Part shown: positions 34,510-43,142 of the stretch, in pieces | Layout: each line of letters begins with the position of its first letter | Position numbering within the stretch: position 1 is the first letter of the stretch | From: SBAX01 sp964646605 | Lineage (GTDB): Bacteria; Planctomycetota; Phycisphaerae; UBA1845 | DNA length: 64,000 nucleotides | Reading direction: 5' to 3' | NCBI GenBank assembly: GCA_964646605.1 | Contig: CAZYEX010000099.1 | Coordinates: forward strand, 62,001-126,000 | Position numbers and translations under genes: made by a program | The notes under the pieces: generated by a model | Told to the model about the DNA's origin: nothing | The model's input: the letters and a program-made list of their open reading frames with translations, nothing else | The model's database searches: none

Positions 34510-37104
34510 ATGCTTTTGACGACGTTTCCCGGCTTATCGCACCTCGCGGCGTTGCTGTTCATCGGACCCGCTGCCCCGCCCGCAACCGAACCGTCGCGCT
34601 TCGCCGCCGACCGCCCTGTCGATATCCAGCACATCGCCCTCGACCTGCGTGTCGATGTTCCCAAAAAACAGGTGACGGCGGCGGCGACCATCGACCTGGT
34701 CGCGTTACGCGACGTGACCAGCGTACGCCTCGACGCCGTGGACTTTCAAGTCAGTGAGGTGAAAGTCGCTCGCGGGGAGGCGCCGGCGGTCCCGGCGGAA
34801 TTTCAAAACGACGGCCAATCCGTCGAAGTCTTCTTCGGCGACGCCGGCGGGGGGCGGCTGGCCGAGGGCGCTTCCGCGACCGTCGAGATCAAGTACTCCC
34901 TCCGCGACCCGAAATCCGGCTTGCACTTTTTTGGCCCCTCCGACGCCGAGCCCGACGTGCCCTACGTGGTTTGGTCTCAGGGCGAGACCACCGACAACCG
35001 CCATTGGGTTCCCTGCCTCGACCATCCCAACGAGATGCAGACCTCGCAGATGAAGGTCACCGTCGCCGCGGGCAACGAGGCCGTCTCCAACGGGCGATTG
35101 GTTTCCAAACTCGCCAACCCGGACGGGACCACCACCTTCCACTGGCTGCAAGACAAACCGCACGTGTCGTACCTGATGACGCTTGTGGTCGGAGACTTTT
35201 ACGTCGAAACCGATATGTGGCGCCGCAAACCCGTCACCTACTACGTGCCGCCCAAGCACAAGGACGACCTCCGCCGCAGCTTCGATCACACCGTCCGCAT
35301 GCTCGAACATTTCAGCAACCTCACCGGCGTCGAATACCCGTGGGACAAATACGCCCAGATCTGCGTCGAAGGGTTCGGCGGAGGAATGGAGAATACCAGC
35401 GCCACAACGCTCGGCCCGCGCACGCTCCACGACGAACGGGCTCATCTCGACTTCAGCTCCGACGGCCTGGTCTCCCACGAACTCGCCCATCAGTGGTTCG
35501 GCGACTACGTGACCTGTAAGGACTGGGCTCACACTTGGCTCAACGAAGGCTTCGCCACCTACTTCTCCGCCGTCTGGACCGAGCACGACCTGGGCCGCGA
35601 CGAATACGACTACGACATCCACGGCGACATGCGCCGCGGCATCGAAGGCGGAAAAAAAGCGCCGGTGGTCGACCACCGCTATGAAGACTCCGGTGACATG
35701 TTCGACAGCCGGTCCTACCCCAAGGGTTCGAGCATCCTGCACATGCTCCGCCACCGCGTGGGCGATGCGAAGTTCTGGGCGTCGGTCCGACGGTATCTCC
35801 AACAACACGCCCACCAAACCGTGGAGACATCCGACCTGCGAAAAGCCTTCGAAACGGAGACCGGGCGTTCGCTCGAACGGTTCTTCTACGACTGGACGCA
35901 GCGCCCCGGTGCGCCCGCCGTAAGCGTCGGATACGAATGGGTCGACGCCGACAAGCTCGCCAAGCTGACCGTCAAACAGACGCAGGAATCCGATGCCTTC
36001 CACTTTCCGCTGGAGGTCGAGTTTCACTTCGACGACGCCCCGCCGTCGCTGCATCGCGGCGACGTGACCGAGAAGGAGCATCGCTTCTACTTCTCGCTAC
36101 CCAAGCGCCCCGCCATGGTCCTGGTCGATCCCGATCAGGCCGTGCTCATGGAACTCAAGGAGCAAAAAGGCCGCGACTTGTGGCGGACGCAGCTTACCCG
36201 CGGTCCGCACGTCATGGACCGGGTTCGCGCCGCACAGAACCTCGCCGAGTCGAAGAGCGACGAAGACATCGCCGCCCTGGGCAGCGCCCTCCTTCAGGAA
36301 AAATTCTGGGGTGTGGGCGAAGCGATCGCCGAATCCATCGGCAAGGCCGGCGGCGACCAAGCACGAGACGTCCTCCTTGCCGCGATCGATATCCCGCATC
36401 CCAAGGTCCGCCGCGCTGTGGTCGAGCAACTCGGCGCCTTTCACGGCGACGAAGAGGTCAGCGCCGCGTTGCGAACCATGATCGGCACAGGCGATGCCAG
36501 CTACCGCGTCGAGGCGGCGGCCATCGAGGCCTTCGCCAAGCTCCAGCCGACCGACGCCGCCGACCTCCTGCTGACGTTGCTCGATCGGCCCTCGCACGGC
36601 GAGCAGATTCGCGCCGCGGCCCTTTCCGGGCTGGGAAAACAACCCGACGCCGCCGGACTCGAGACCCTGCTCGAATGGACCCGCCGCGGAAAGCCCCGCG
36701 AGTGTCGCCAAGCCGCGATCCGCGCTCTCGGTGAGCTCGCCAAGAATGTTCACCTATCGGATTTCACGCTCGAACGGATCGTAAGCACGCTTGTCGAGTC
36801 GGTGCAGGGCGAGCAACGGCGGTTGCAACAGTCGCTCATTTCGGCGCTGCGCGACCTTGGCGACAGCGCCCGTCCGGCGCTACCCGTGCTCCGGGCTCTG
36901 GCGGTGAACGATCCGCAAGATCGGGTTCGCAAGGCCGCCAAAGAGGCCGTCGAGAAGATCACCGCCGCCGCCCCGGAACAGGTTCAAGTGAAGGAATTGC
37001 GCGACGAACTGACCAGGCTGCGGGACGAGAACAAGGATTTTCGCAAGCGTCTCGAAAAGCTGGAGGTCCGCCCAGCCAAGGGCGCGGAGGAGGACCACGA
37101 GTAG
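34510..37104 (+). CDS. M1-family aminopeptidase with C-terminal HEAT repeats
   Basis: An 864-residue exported zinc aminopeptidase. ATG at 34510 follows GGAGGA closely and gives a signal-like N-terminus. The exopeptidase motif reads GGMENTSAT (GAMEN-like), and the zinc site is HELAH at 323-327 with Glu346, exactly 18 residues on. Residues about 570-815 form HEAT-like helical repeats (for example HPKVRRAVVEQLGAFHGDEE), followed by a coiled coil (about 835-855, ELRDELTRLRDENKDFRK). M1 enzymes remove N-terminal residues from peptides. It is divergent from the OPT transporter, and probably feeds it. Confidence 0.92.
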   Translation: MLLTTFPGLSHLAALLFIGPAAPPATEPSRFAADRPVDIQHIALDLRVDVPKKQVTAAATIDLVALRDVTSVRLDAVDFQVSEVKVARGEAPAVPAEFQNDGQSVEVFFGDAGGGRLAEGASATVEIKYSLRDPKSGLHFFGPSDAEPDVPYVVWSQGETTDNRHWVPCLDHPNEMQTSQMKVTVAAGNEAVSNGRLVSKLANPDGTTTFHWLQDKPHVSYLMTLVVGDFYVETDMWRRKPVTYYVPPKHKDDLRRSFDHTVRMLEHFSNLTGVEYPWDKYAQICVEGFGGGMENTSATTLGPRTLHDERAHLDFSSDGLVSHELAHQWFGDYVTCKDWAHTWLNEGFATYFSAVWTEHDLGRDEYDYDIHGDMRRGIEGGKKAPVVDHRYEDSGDMFDSRSYPKGSSILHMLRHRVGDAKFWASVRRYLQQHAHQTVETSDLRKAFETETGRSLERFFYDWTQRPGAPAVSVGYEWVDADKLAKLTVKQTQESDAFHFPLEVEFHFDDAPPSLHRGDVTEKEHRFYFSLPKRPAMVLVDPDQAVLMELKEQKGRDLWRTQLTRGPHVMDRVRAAQNLAESKSDEDIAALGSALLQEKFWGVGEAIAESIGKAGGDQARDVLLAAIDIPHPKVRRAVVEQLGAFHGDEEVSAALRTMIGTGDASYRVEAAAIEAFAKLQPTDAADLLLTLLDRPSHGEQIRAAALSGLGKQPDAAGLETLLEWTRRGKPRECRQAAIRALGELAKNVHLSDFTLERIVSTLVESVQGEQRRLQQSLISALRDLGDSARPALPVLRALAVNDPQDRVRKAAKEAVEKITAAAPEQVQVKELRDELTRLRDENKDFRKRLEKLEVRPAKGAEEDHE

Positions 37105-37275
37105 TTTCTCGTCGCCCTCGAGCGGACACCTCAAGCCCATGGAACCGCCGCCCTCCTCCACGACGGATGCCGACTCGGTCTTTCAGCCTCGCAAGGCCGT
37201 CTGTCGAGGCCCGGCTCACGGTTGTTCGGACTCCTGCCGATGCCTAGAATAAGCTGTTCAACGGAGTCCTAGGCC

Positions 37276-38226
37276 GTGCAGGAAACCGAACCGCAAACCA
37301 CCGCCCCGCCCACCGGTGGGAATGATCCGGAGTTCGAACCTCCTCAGGGCAACCACGCCCTGGAGATCGCCGCTCGTGCCGGGTTCGGGCCCCTCAGCCC
37401 GATGTCCCGCAAGGTCTGGCACGGCGACGCCCTCCCCTGCGTTTCCTGCGGACAGCTCGTCCATCGGACCCACGCTCAATGCGACCATTGCGGACAGGAC
37501 CTGCGCGAGGAAATGATCGAGAAGATGCGGGCTCACTCCGGGCCCTGGTTTGTCCTGGAACACCTGCGGCCCTTCCCCGGCGTGTCGCTGGATCGGATCA
37601 TCCGGCAGATTCGCCGCGGTTTGATCACCGAGACCTCGATCGTGCGCGGTCCGGCCACGGACTATCATTGGCGCTTCGCGGTCGAGACTCCCGGCCTATG
37701 CCGCTATTTCAGCCGCTGTTGGCACTGTCACCACGACGTGAAACCGTCGGATAGCTTTTGCGCCGCGTGCCTCTCGAACCTCTCCTTCGAGACTCCGCTT
37801 GATCCGCTGCGGGTCGCCGGTGCATCGGCGCGGACATCGCCGGAGCCCCAAACGGTGAGCGAGCGAATCACGGCCACCATGGCCGCAAACACGCGGGCCA
37901 TGTCCGCCGAGTCTAATGTAGCGCCGCCCCTTGTGGGCGGCGCGGTCTTTGCTGCCGCCCCGGGGTCGGCAAACGTCCCGCGTCCACCGACCATCGACCC
38001 AACCTCGGAACTAAGCAGACTGGCGAGCGCCGTGCGCGGTTTCGAAGTCATCCCCGCCGCCCTCGATCCCAACGCGCCGCTGCGCATCGGACCGTTCCGG
38101 GCCACCTCGGTTGCCTTGGCCGTGCTGCTGATCTCGATCGGAACTCTGTTGCTGATCGTCCGTTCGCGTACGTCCTCCCTCCCTCCCGCCTCGCCCTCCC
38201 AACCGACATCCGTGCAGCCAGGCTGA
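37276..38226 (+). CDS. Zinc-ribbon, GYF-like, single-span membrane protein, unknown function
   Basis: A 316-residue protein starting at GTG. Two Cys pairs form ribbons: CVSCGQLVHRTHAQCDHC (about 54-71) and CWHCHHDVKPSDSFCAAC (about 153-170). Between them, FPGVSLDRIIRQIRRGLI and VRGPATDYHWRFAVETPGL resemble a GYF-type domain. A C-terminal helix (ALAVLLISIGTLLLIV) anchors it. Part of the linker (NVAPPLVGGA) is encoded by a GTAGCG-headed hairpin repeat. No function is known; a role as a membrane sensor or scaffold would be a guess. Confidence 0.72.
   Translation: MQETEPQTTAPPTGGNDPEFEPPQGNHALEIAARAGFGPLSPMSRKVWHGDALPCVSCGQLVHRTHAQCDHCGQDLREEMIEKMRAHSGPWFVLEHLRPFPGVSLDRIIRQIRRGLITETSIVRGPATDYHWRFAVETPGLCRYFSRCWHCHHDVKPSDSFCAACLSNLSFETPLDPLRVAGASARTSPEPQTVSERITATMAANTRAMSAESNVAPPLVGGAVFAAAPGSANVPRPPTIDPTSELSRLASAVRGFEVIPAALDPNAPLRIGPFRATSVALAVLLISIGTLLLIVRSRTSSLPPASPSQPTSVQPG
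37918..37946. repeat. GTAGCG-headed hairpin repeat, in-frame in a coding region
   Basis: GTAGCG followed by a stem-loop CCGCCCCTTGTGGGCGG. It is nearly identical to the copy at 58155, and related to 42995. Here it is read through in frame as Val-Ala-Pro-Pro-Leu-Val-Gly-Gly-Ala inside a low-complexity linker. Confidence 0.85.
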
Positions 38227-38585
38227 CGAGGGATCAGCCGCCGCGGAACTACGAAACCCCGGACAACTCGCGGGCCGGACTTCGCGCCGGCGAGACCGAA
38301 CGAACGGGGAGGTACCCCCGTAAGTCTTCGAGAACTGCCTCAAAGTCCAGCGGTTTGCGCAACAAACGGCGCGCCGCACGAACGACAGGCCGCGATTCGC
38401 CAGGGGGCCTGAGCTTTTCTGACCAAACCTCACGATGCCCCCGTGCTCCTCGACACCATCCGCGCAGTTCTCGACCAAGGCTGACTTGCGGCGGGACGAG
38501 CCTTCCCGCTCGCATTGCGAACCCACCCCGCTACACTCCCCCACAAACCCGACCGAAGAACCGGTCGGTGACGGGACCGGAAACG
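38227..38585. other. Intergenic stretch without a recognisable gene
   Basis: About 360 bases between the zinc-ribbon membrane protein and the PGPGW protein. ORFs on both strands here are short and rich in Arg/Pro, as expected of chance frames in GC-rich DNA. I see no tRNA, no clear terminator and no repeat. Confidence 0.5.
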
Positions 38586-38849
38586 ATGGTTTTGAAAACG
38601 GCGCGGCAAGCTGTCATCGCGGTGCTCGGAGGGACGGTGGTCGTCATCGGGATCGCGATGGTGGTCCTGCCCGGACCGGCGTTCATCGTGATCCCAGCCG
38701 GCCTAGCCATCCTCGCCACGGAGTTCGCCTGGGCACGCAGACTGCTCAAGAAAATGAAACAACAGGCCGCGGCAGTTTTCAACCGCAACTCGGCCGCGCC
38801 GGTCCCTCCGCCGCCCGCGGCCCAGGCCAAGAGCGCATCGACGACATGA
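38586..38849 (+). CDS. PGPGW-family small membrane protein
   Basis: An 87-residue protein with two membrane helices joined by the conserved VLPGPAFIVIPAGLAILATEF segment, followed by AWARRLLKKMK, the pattern of the PGPGW family (here PGPAF). The tail is Pro/Ala-rich. Function is unknown across the family. It lies between a zinc-ribbon membrane protein and the AAA+ gene, all on the plus strand. Confidence 0.85.
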   Translation: MVLKTARQAVIAVLGGTVVVIGIAMVVLPGPAFIVIPAGLAILATEFAWARRLLKKMKQQAAAVFNRNSAAPVPPPPAAQAKSASTT

Positions 38850-38908
38850 CTTGACGCGGTTCATCACCAGCCGTAGGATGGCTCCGCCATTTTCGCATAG
38901 GGGAAATC

Positions 38909-40330
38909 GTGAAAGCACCAACCATCCGGACTGTCGGCGAGTTGCGAGGAAGCGGCTATCGCAGCCGATCCGTGAAACAAGAGCTGCGCGACAGCCTCAT
39001 CGGAAAGCTGAAAGATGGTGACCGCCTTTTCCCCGGCATCATAGGCTATGACGACACCGTGGTCCCTCAGCTGTGCAACGCCATCCTCAGTCGTCATGAC
39101 ATCCTGCTTCTCGGCCTGCGCGGTCAGGCGAAAACGCGAATCCTTCGTATGTTGCCCTCGCTCCTGGACGAATGGACCCCCGTCCTCGCCGCCAGCGACC
39201 TCCCCGACGACCCTCTCCAACCACGGCTCTCGGTCAACGCCAAACTCCTCGCCGAGCATGGCGACGAGCTCGAAATCCGCTGGCTTCACCGCGACGAACG
39301 GTACCACGAAAAGCTGGCCACCCCCGACGTGACCATCGCCGACCTCATCGGGGAGATCGACCTAGTCAAGCACGCCGAGGGCCGACCGCTCAGCGACGAG
39401 GGTGTCATCCACTACGGACTCATCCCCCGCACCAACCGCGGCATCTTCGCCATCAACGAGCTCCCCGACCTCGCCCCGCGAATTCAGGTGGGATTGTTCA
39501 ACGCCCTGGAGGAGCGCGACGTGCAGATTCGCGGTTTCCCCGTGCGTCTCCCCCTGGATATTTTCATGGCCTTCACCGCCAACCCCGAGGACTACACCAA
39601 CCGAGGCCGCATCGTGACGCCCCTCAAGGACCGCATCGGCTCGGTCATCCGCACCCACTATCCCGTTTCTCTCGAGGACGCCTTGCAGATCACCCGAGGA
39701 AGCGCCTGGTTGGATCGCGGCGACGACGGACGGACCATTTACGTTCCGCCCTACATGCTGGAAATCATCGAGGAAATGGCCCGTTTGGCCCGCGAGAGTC
39801 CGCACATCAACCAGCAGTCCGGCGTCTCCGTGCGAACCTCGATCGCCGGGGCCGAGCTTCTGGTTTCCAGCGCCGAACGTCGCTGCCTGCGACACGGCGA
39901 AACCACCGTCGTGCCGCGGATCATCGACCTCGCCCACATCGCCGCGGGTTGCCGCGGGAAGATCGAACTGATGCTCGCCGAGGACGAGAAGTCCGAGGAC
40001 AAGCTCATCGCCTCCATCACTGGCGAAGCCGTGAAGACCGTCTTCGAGAAATACGCCAAGCTCGCCGACCTCGAGGAAGTCGTGCAAGCCTTCGCCGACA
40101 AGAGCGTGAGCTTGGAAATCGGCGACGAGGTATCCACCCACGATTTCCTCGCTGCCGTCGATCGCATCCGCGGCTTGCGCAAGACCGCCGCCAACCTCTG
40201 CGCGGCCCTGGAACAACCCTCCGCCGACCCCCACCTCGCCGCCGCCGCCGAGTTCATCCTCGAAGCCCTTTACGTCCACGACCGCCTGAGCAAATACGCC
40301 TATCATGGAAGGACCTATTTCAAACGGTAG
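38909..40330 (+). CDS. AAA+ ATPase of the MoxR/ChlI type
   Basis: A 473-residue AAA+ protein. Walker A is LLLGLRGQAKTR, Walker B region FAINELPDL with NALEERDVQIRG following, and sensor residues lie in FTANPEDYTNRGRIVTPLKDR. The layout is that of magnesium-chelatase I-subunit-like and MoxR-like ATPases, which usually act with a VWA protein. That partner is found at 41227, but two toxin-antitoxin genes lie between. The start is GTG with AGGGGAAA just upstream. Likely role: ATP-driven remodelling or metal/cofactor insertion; the target is unknown. Confidence 0.9.
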   Translation: MKAPTIRTVGELRGSGYRSRSVKQELRDSLIGKLKDGDRLFPGIIGYDDTVVPQLCNAILSRHDILLLGLRGQAKTRILRMLPSLLDEWTPVLAASDLPDDPLQPRLSVNAKLLAEHGDELEIRWLHRDERYHEKLATPDVTIADLIGEIDLVKHAEGRPLSDEGVIHYGLIPRTNRGIFAINELPDLAPRIQVGLFNALEERDVQIRGFPVRLPLDIFMAFTANPEDYTNRGRIVTPLKDRIGSVIRTHYPVSLEDALQITRGSAWLDRGDDGRTIYVPPYMLEIIEEMARLARESPHINQQSGVSVRTSIAGAELLVSSAERRCLRHGETTVVPRIIDLAHIAAGCRGKIELMLAEDEKSEDKLIASITGEAVKTVFEKYAKLADLEEVVQAFADKSVSLEIGDEVSTHDFLAAVDRIRGLRKTAANLCAALEQPSADPHLAAAAEFILEALYVHDRLSKYAYHGRTYFKR

Positions 40331-40454
40331 GGGCGCCGGCCCGCTCGAACCGAGCCGCTACGACTACGGTATGCAGCGCCGGACCGCCAAATTGGGCCGA
40401 GACTTGCGGACCCCCGAACGGTATAATCTGCTCGGTGAACTGAGGAGGTACGCC

Positions 40455-40733
40455 ATGCCGCTGAAAGTCAATCTCGATCTTCCCGCCGATGTCGAGGAGA
40501 AGCTCCGGCACGAAACGGCGAACCTCGACGCCGACGTTCAGGAACTTTATGCGCTCGAGCTGTTTCGCCGCGGACGTTTGACGCATTACGAGCTTTCGCG
40601 GGTGTTGAAGCTCGATCGCTTCCAGACGGATGGATTTCTAAAGAAACACGGCGTTTTCGAAGGTTCCTTGACCATGGACGATCTTGACGAGGATCGTCGG
40701 ACTCTGGACCGCGTCGTCAAGCAGGGTTTCTGA
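40455..40733 (+). CDS. UPF0175-family antitoxin-like protein
   Basis: A 92-residue protein. The segment ELYALELFRRGRLTHYELSRVLKLDRFQTDGFLKKHGV is the UPF0175 domain, a helix-turn-helix-like antitoxin fold. GAGGAGG lies seven bases before the ATG. Its stop overlaps the next start (TGATG). In many genomes this family precedes a DUF3368 PIN-type toxin, as here, so it should neutralise that protein and repress the pair. Longer frames starting at 40305 are not favoured because of the strong ribosome binding site. Confidence 0.88.
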   Translation: MPLKVNLDLPADVEEKLRHETANLDADVQELYALELFRRGRLTHYELSRVLKLDRFQTDGFLKKHGVFEGSLTMDDLDEDRRTLDRVVKQGF

Positions 40734-41218
40734 TGCTGGTCGTCGCCGACGCTTCTCCGCTGGTCGCGCTGATCAACATCGAACAGATCGACCTGCTTCC
40801 GCGACTCTTTGATTGCGTCGTCATTCCACTCGAGGTAGCTGCCGAGCTACGCGCACCAGGTCGTCCACCGGCCGTTGGCGAATTCATGAACCGGCGACCG
40901 AACTGGCTAACGGAGCGCGCCCCGACTGGAATGGAACCAATCCCCGGACTCCATCCCGGTGAGGCAGCGGCGATCAGTCTGGCGCGCGAATTGCGCGCCG
41001 ACCTTCTCCTCATCGATGAATCACGCGGACGCAAAGCCGCCGCCGATCGCCGCATTCCCGTCACCGGCACAATCGGCGTTCTTGAGCTCGCCGCCGAACA
41101 CGGGTTTCTGGATCTAGAGGAAGCCTTTGAACGAATCAAAGGAACCGACTTCTGGATTTCGCCTGGGTTGCTCGACGAGCGACTCAGGTTGTATTCGGCG
41201 CGGAGGGGGCGTCCCTGA
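40733..41218 (+). CDS. DUF3368 PIN-like toxin
   Basis: A 161-residue protein of the DUF3368 family, a PIN-domain relative. Seen: VVADASPLVALINI with an acidic residue near the start, PGLHPGEAAAISLARELRADLLLIDESRGRKAA and VTGTIGVLELAAEHGFL, where the conserved acidic residues would bind metal for RNase activity. It overlaps the UPF0175 gene by one base. The pair is a VapBC-like toxin-antitoxin module placed between the AAA+ and VWA genes. Activity is inferred from the family. Confidence 0.88.
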   Translation: MLVVADASPLVALINIEQIDLLPRLFDCVVIPLEVAAELRAPGRPPAVGEFMNRRPNWLTERAPTGMEPIPGLHPGEAAAISLARELRADLLLIDESRGRKAAADRRIPVTGTIGVLELAAEHGFLDLEEAFERIKGTDFWISPGLLDERLRLYSARRGRP

Positions 41219-41226
41219 CCACGCCC

Positions 41227-42360
41227 ATGCGATTCGTCTACGAACAATGGGACGGTTCCGAGTTCCCCACCCAGGAGCACCTCGCCCAGTTTTCCGGGTT
41301 TCTCGAATACGTCATCGAACACGGCGACCAGGCCCTCGAGGCCCTGCGCCGCGCCGCTGAGGACCCGGAGCACCGCAAGCTCATCGAACAATGGATCGAA
41401 GAGGGGCTGCTGGAACGCATCGGCGTTCGTTTCCGCCTGACTCCGCTTGCCATTCAGAGTCTGCAACGCCGCGCCCTCATGGAGGTCTTCCGCGATCTTC
41501 GACCCGACGCCTCGGAGGGACACGAGACCACCCACCTCGGACCAGGCGGGGAACGCTCCGAGGGCACACGCAAGTACCAATTCGGAGACCCGATCAGCGA
41601 CGTGGACCTCGGCGCGACCCTCCGCAACGCCGTCCAGCGCCAGGGCCCGGGACTTCCCATCCGCCTGGACGAACGCGACTTCGAGCTCCATCAGACCGAA
41701 TCCAAAGCCACGTGCAGCACGGTCATCCTGCTCGATATGTCGGGCTCCATGAGCCGCTGGGACCGCTTCCCCCAGGCCAAGAAATGCGCCATGGCCGTCT
41801 ACGCCCTCATCCGCCAGCGCTTCCCCTCGGACTCCGTCGACGTCGTCGGATTCGCCTCCGGGGCCGAACTCATCCCCGAACACCGCCTGCCCCTCGTCGT
41901 CCCCAAGCGAGTCACGCTATTCGATCCGGAAATACGACTGCGCGTTCCGCTCGACCGACTCGCCGACGCCCCGCAGCACTTCACCAACCTACAGATGGGA
42001 CTGATGACCGCGCGGCGACTGCTCGCCCGCCGCGGCGGGGTCAATCGCCAGGTCTTTATCATCACCGACGGTCAGCCAACCGCGCATCTTGAAGGGGGCC
42101 ACGTCCACCTCATCTATCCGCCTGAAGAAGAATCCGCTGTGGCCACACTCTCCGAGGCCCTGACCCTCTCCCGCGCCGGCGTCCGCTTCTCCACCTTCGC
42201 CCTCATCGAGGACTATTTCTACATGGATTGGATCAATTTCGTCGAGCATCTCACCAAGCTCACCAAGGGTGTCGCCTTCTATTGCACCGGCGGCGACCTC
42301 GCCCACTGTGTAATGGAGTCCTACCTCAGCGGCAGAAAACGCAGGGCCTATCTCGCTTAG
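41227..42360 (+). CDS. VWA-domain protein, partner of the AAA+ ATPase
   Basis: A 377-residue protein with a C-terminal von Willebrand factor A domain whose metal-ion-dependent adhesion site reads LLDMSGSMS, followed by FIITDGQPT. The N-terminal half (FLEYVIEHGDQALEALRRAAEDPEHR) is helical. VWA proteins of this kind pair with MoxR/ChlI-like ATPases; the ATPase is the gene at 38909, separated from this one by the toxin-antitoxin pair. It has no signal peptide, so it acts in the cytoplasm. The target of the complex is unknown. Confidence 0.9.
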   Translation: MRFVYEQWDGSEFPTQEHLAQFSGFLEYVIEHGDQALEALRRAAEDPEHRKLIEQWIEEGLLERIGVRFRLTPLAIQSLQRRALMEVFRDLRPDASEGHETTHLGPGGERSEGTRKYQFGDPISDVDLGATLRNAVQRQGPGLPIRLDERDFELHQTESKATCSTVILLDMSGSMSRWDRFPQAKKCAMAVYALIRQRFPSDSVDVVGFASGAELIPEHRLPLVVPKRVTLFDPEIRLRVPLDRLADAPQHFTNLQMGLMTARRLLARRGGVNRQVFIITDGQPTAHLEGGHVHLIYPPEEESAVATLSEALTLSRAGVRFSTFALIEDYFYMDWINFVEHLTKLTKGVAFYCTGGDLAHCVMESYLSGRKRRAYLA

Positions 42361-42437
42361 AAAGACGGCATCCTCACCCCCAACTCTTGGGTCGTCCCCG
42401 GCTTTCGATACAATGCCGTCCGCCGGGGAACCGGCAG

Positions 42438-42998
42438 ATGGGCAGTGCGACGTTGCTTGGACAAAGATCGTATTCTCGAACCATCGCCTGCCTGGCGGTC
42501 CTTGTGGCCCGACCGGCGTACGCCCAGCCGGCGCCGGTGACCATCAGCGGCGGCGCCGACGCCTCCGGCCACAAGTATTCCTGGACCGTCACCAACGGCG
42601 CCTCGACGCCGATCGTCGAACTGAGCTTTCCCCATTACCGCGCCGGGCTTTTTTTCCCTCCGCCCGGATGGTCCTCCGAGTGTACGGGTCTGGTCAGCGT
42701 CGGGGCCAAGGACGAGCCCGGCCAATGCACCGCCCGCGCCAACTCGCCCTCCGACGCCCTCGCCCCGGGTCGATCCCTGGCCGTCCAAATGCAAATCGCC
42801 CCCGCCGGGGCTCGCCGCGCAACCGGAACCGTCACCGTGCTTTTCGCCGACGGCACGCCATCCGCCGTCCCCGACGTCGAACTCCCCACCCGCGAATCCG
42901 TCGGTGACAAATATCTGTCACTGATCGGCCTGACCGCGCTTTTCGTCGCCTTTTTGGCGATCGACGCGGTCCGCCGCCGCCGTCGCCGGCCTAGGTAG
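42438..42998 (+). CDS. Exported protein with C-terminal membrane anchor, unknown
   Basis: A 186-residue protein. From the ATG at 42438 a signal peptide (RSYSRTIACLAVLVARPAYAQ) leads to a beta-rich middle part (VTISGGADASGHKYSWTVTN) and a C-terminal helix followed by Arg residues (LTALFVAFLAIDAVRRRRRR), a topology like that of sorted or tail-anchored surface proteins. No PEP-CTERM motif is present. The stop codon abuts a GTAGCG-headed hairpin repeat. No family was recognised. Confidence 0.65.
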   Translation: MGSATLLGQRSYSRTIACLAVLVARPAYAQPAPVTISGGADASGHKYSWTVTNGASTPIVELSFPHYRAGLFFPPPGWSSECTGLVSVGAKDEPGQCTARANSPSDALAPGRSLAVQMQIAPAGARRATGTVTVLFADGTPSAVPDVELPTRESVGDKYLSLIGLTALFVAFLAIDAVRRRRRRPR

Positions 42999-43021
42999 CG
43001 CCACCCCTTGCGGGTGGCGCC
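42995..43021. repeat. GTAGCG-headed hairpin repeat after a stop codon
   Basis: GTAGCG then the stem-loop CCACCCCTTGCGGGTGG. It is a compensated variant of the copies at 37918 and 58155: changes on one arm are matched on the other, so the hairpin is preserved. It begins at the stop codon of the exported protein gene. Confidence 0.85.
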
Positions 43022-43142
43022 TGGGTGCGGGCATGACCGCCAAACCCAGGCTTGAATCCCCCCCTCGCGTAGGCTCGACGGCTCCCCTATACTGCGGTCG
43101 TGGGTCGGCAACCGCGAACCCCCGGCCCGAAGAGATGAAACC

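Noticed and set aside
34705..36081. A 458-residue minus-strand frame antisense to the M1 aminopeptidase.
   Set aside because: No recognisable motif, while the plus strand carries GGMEN and HEXXH-x18-E.
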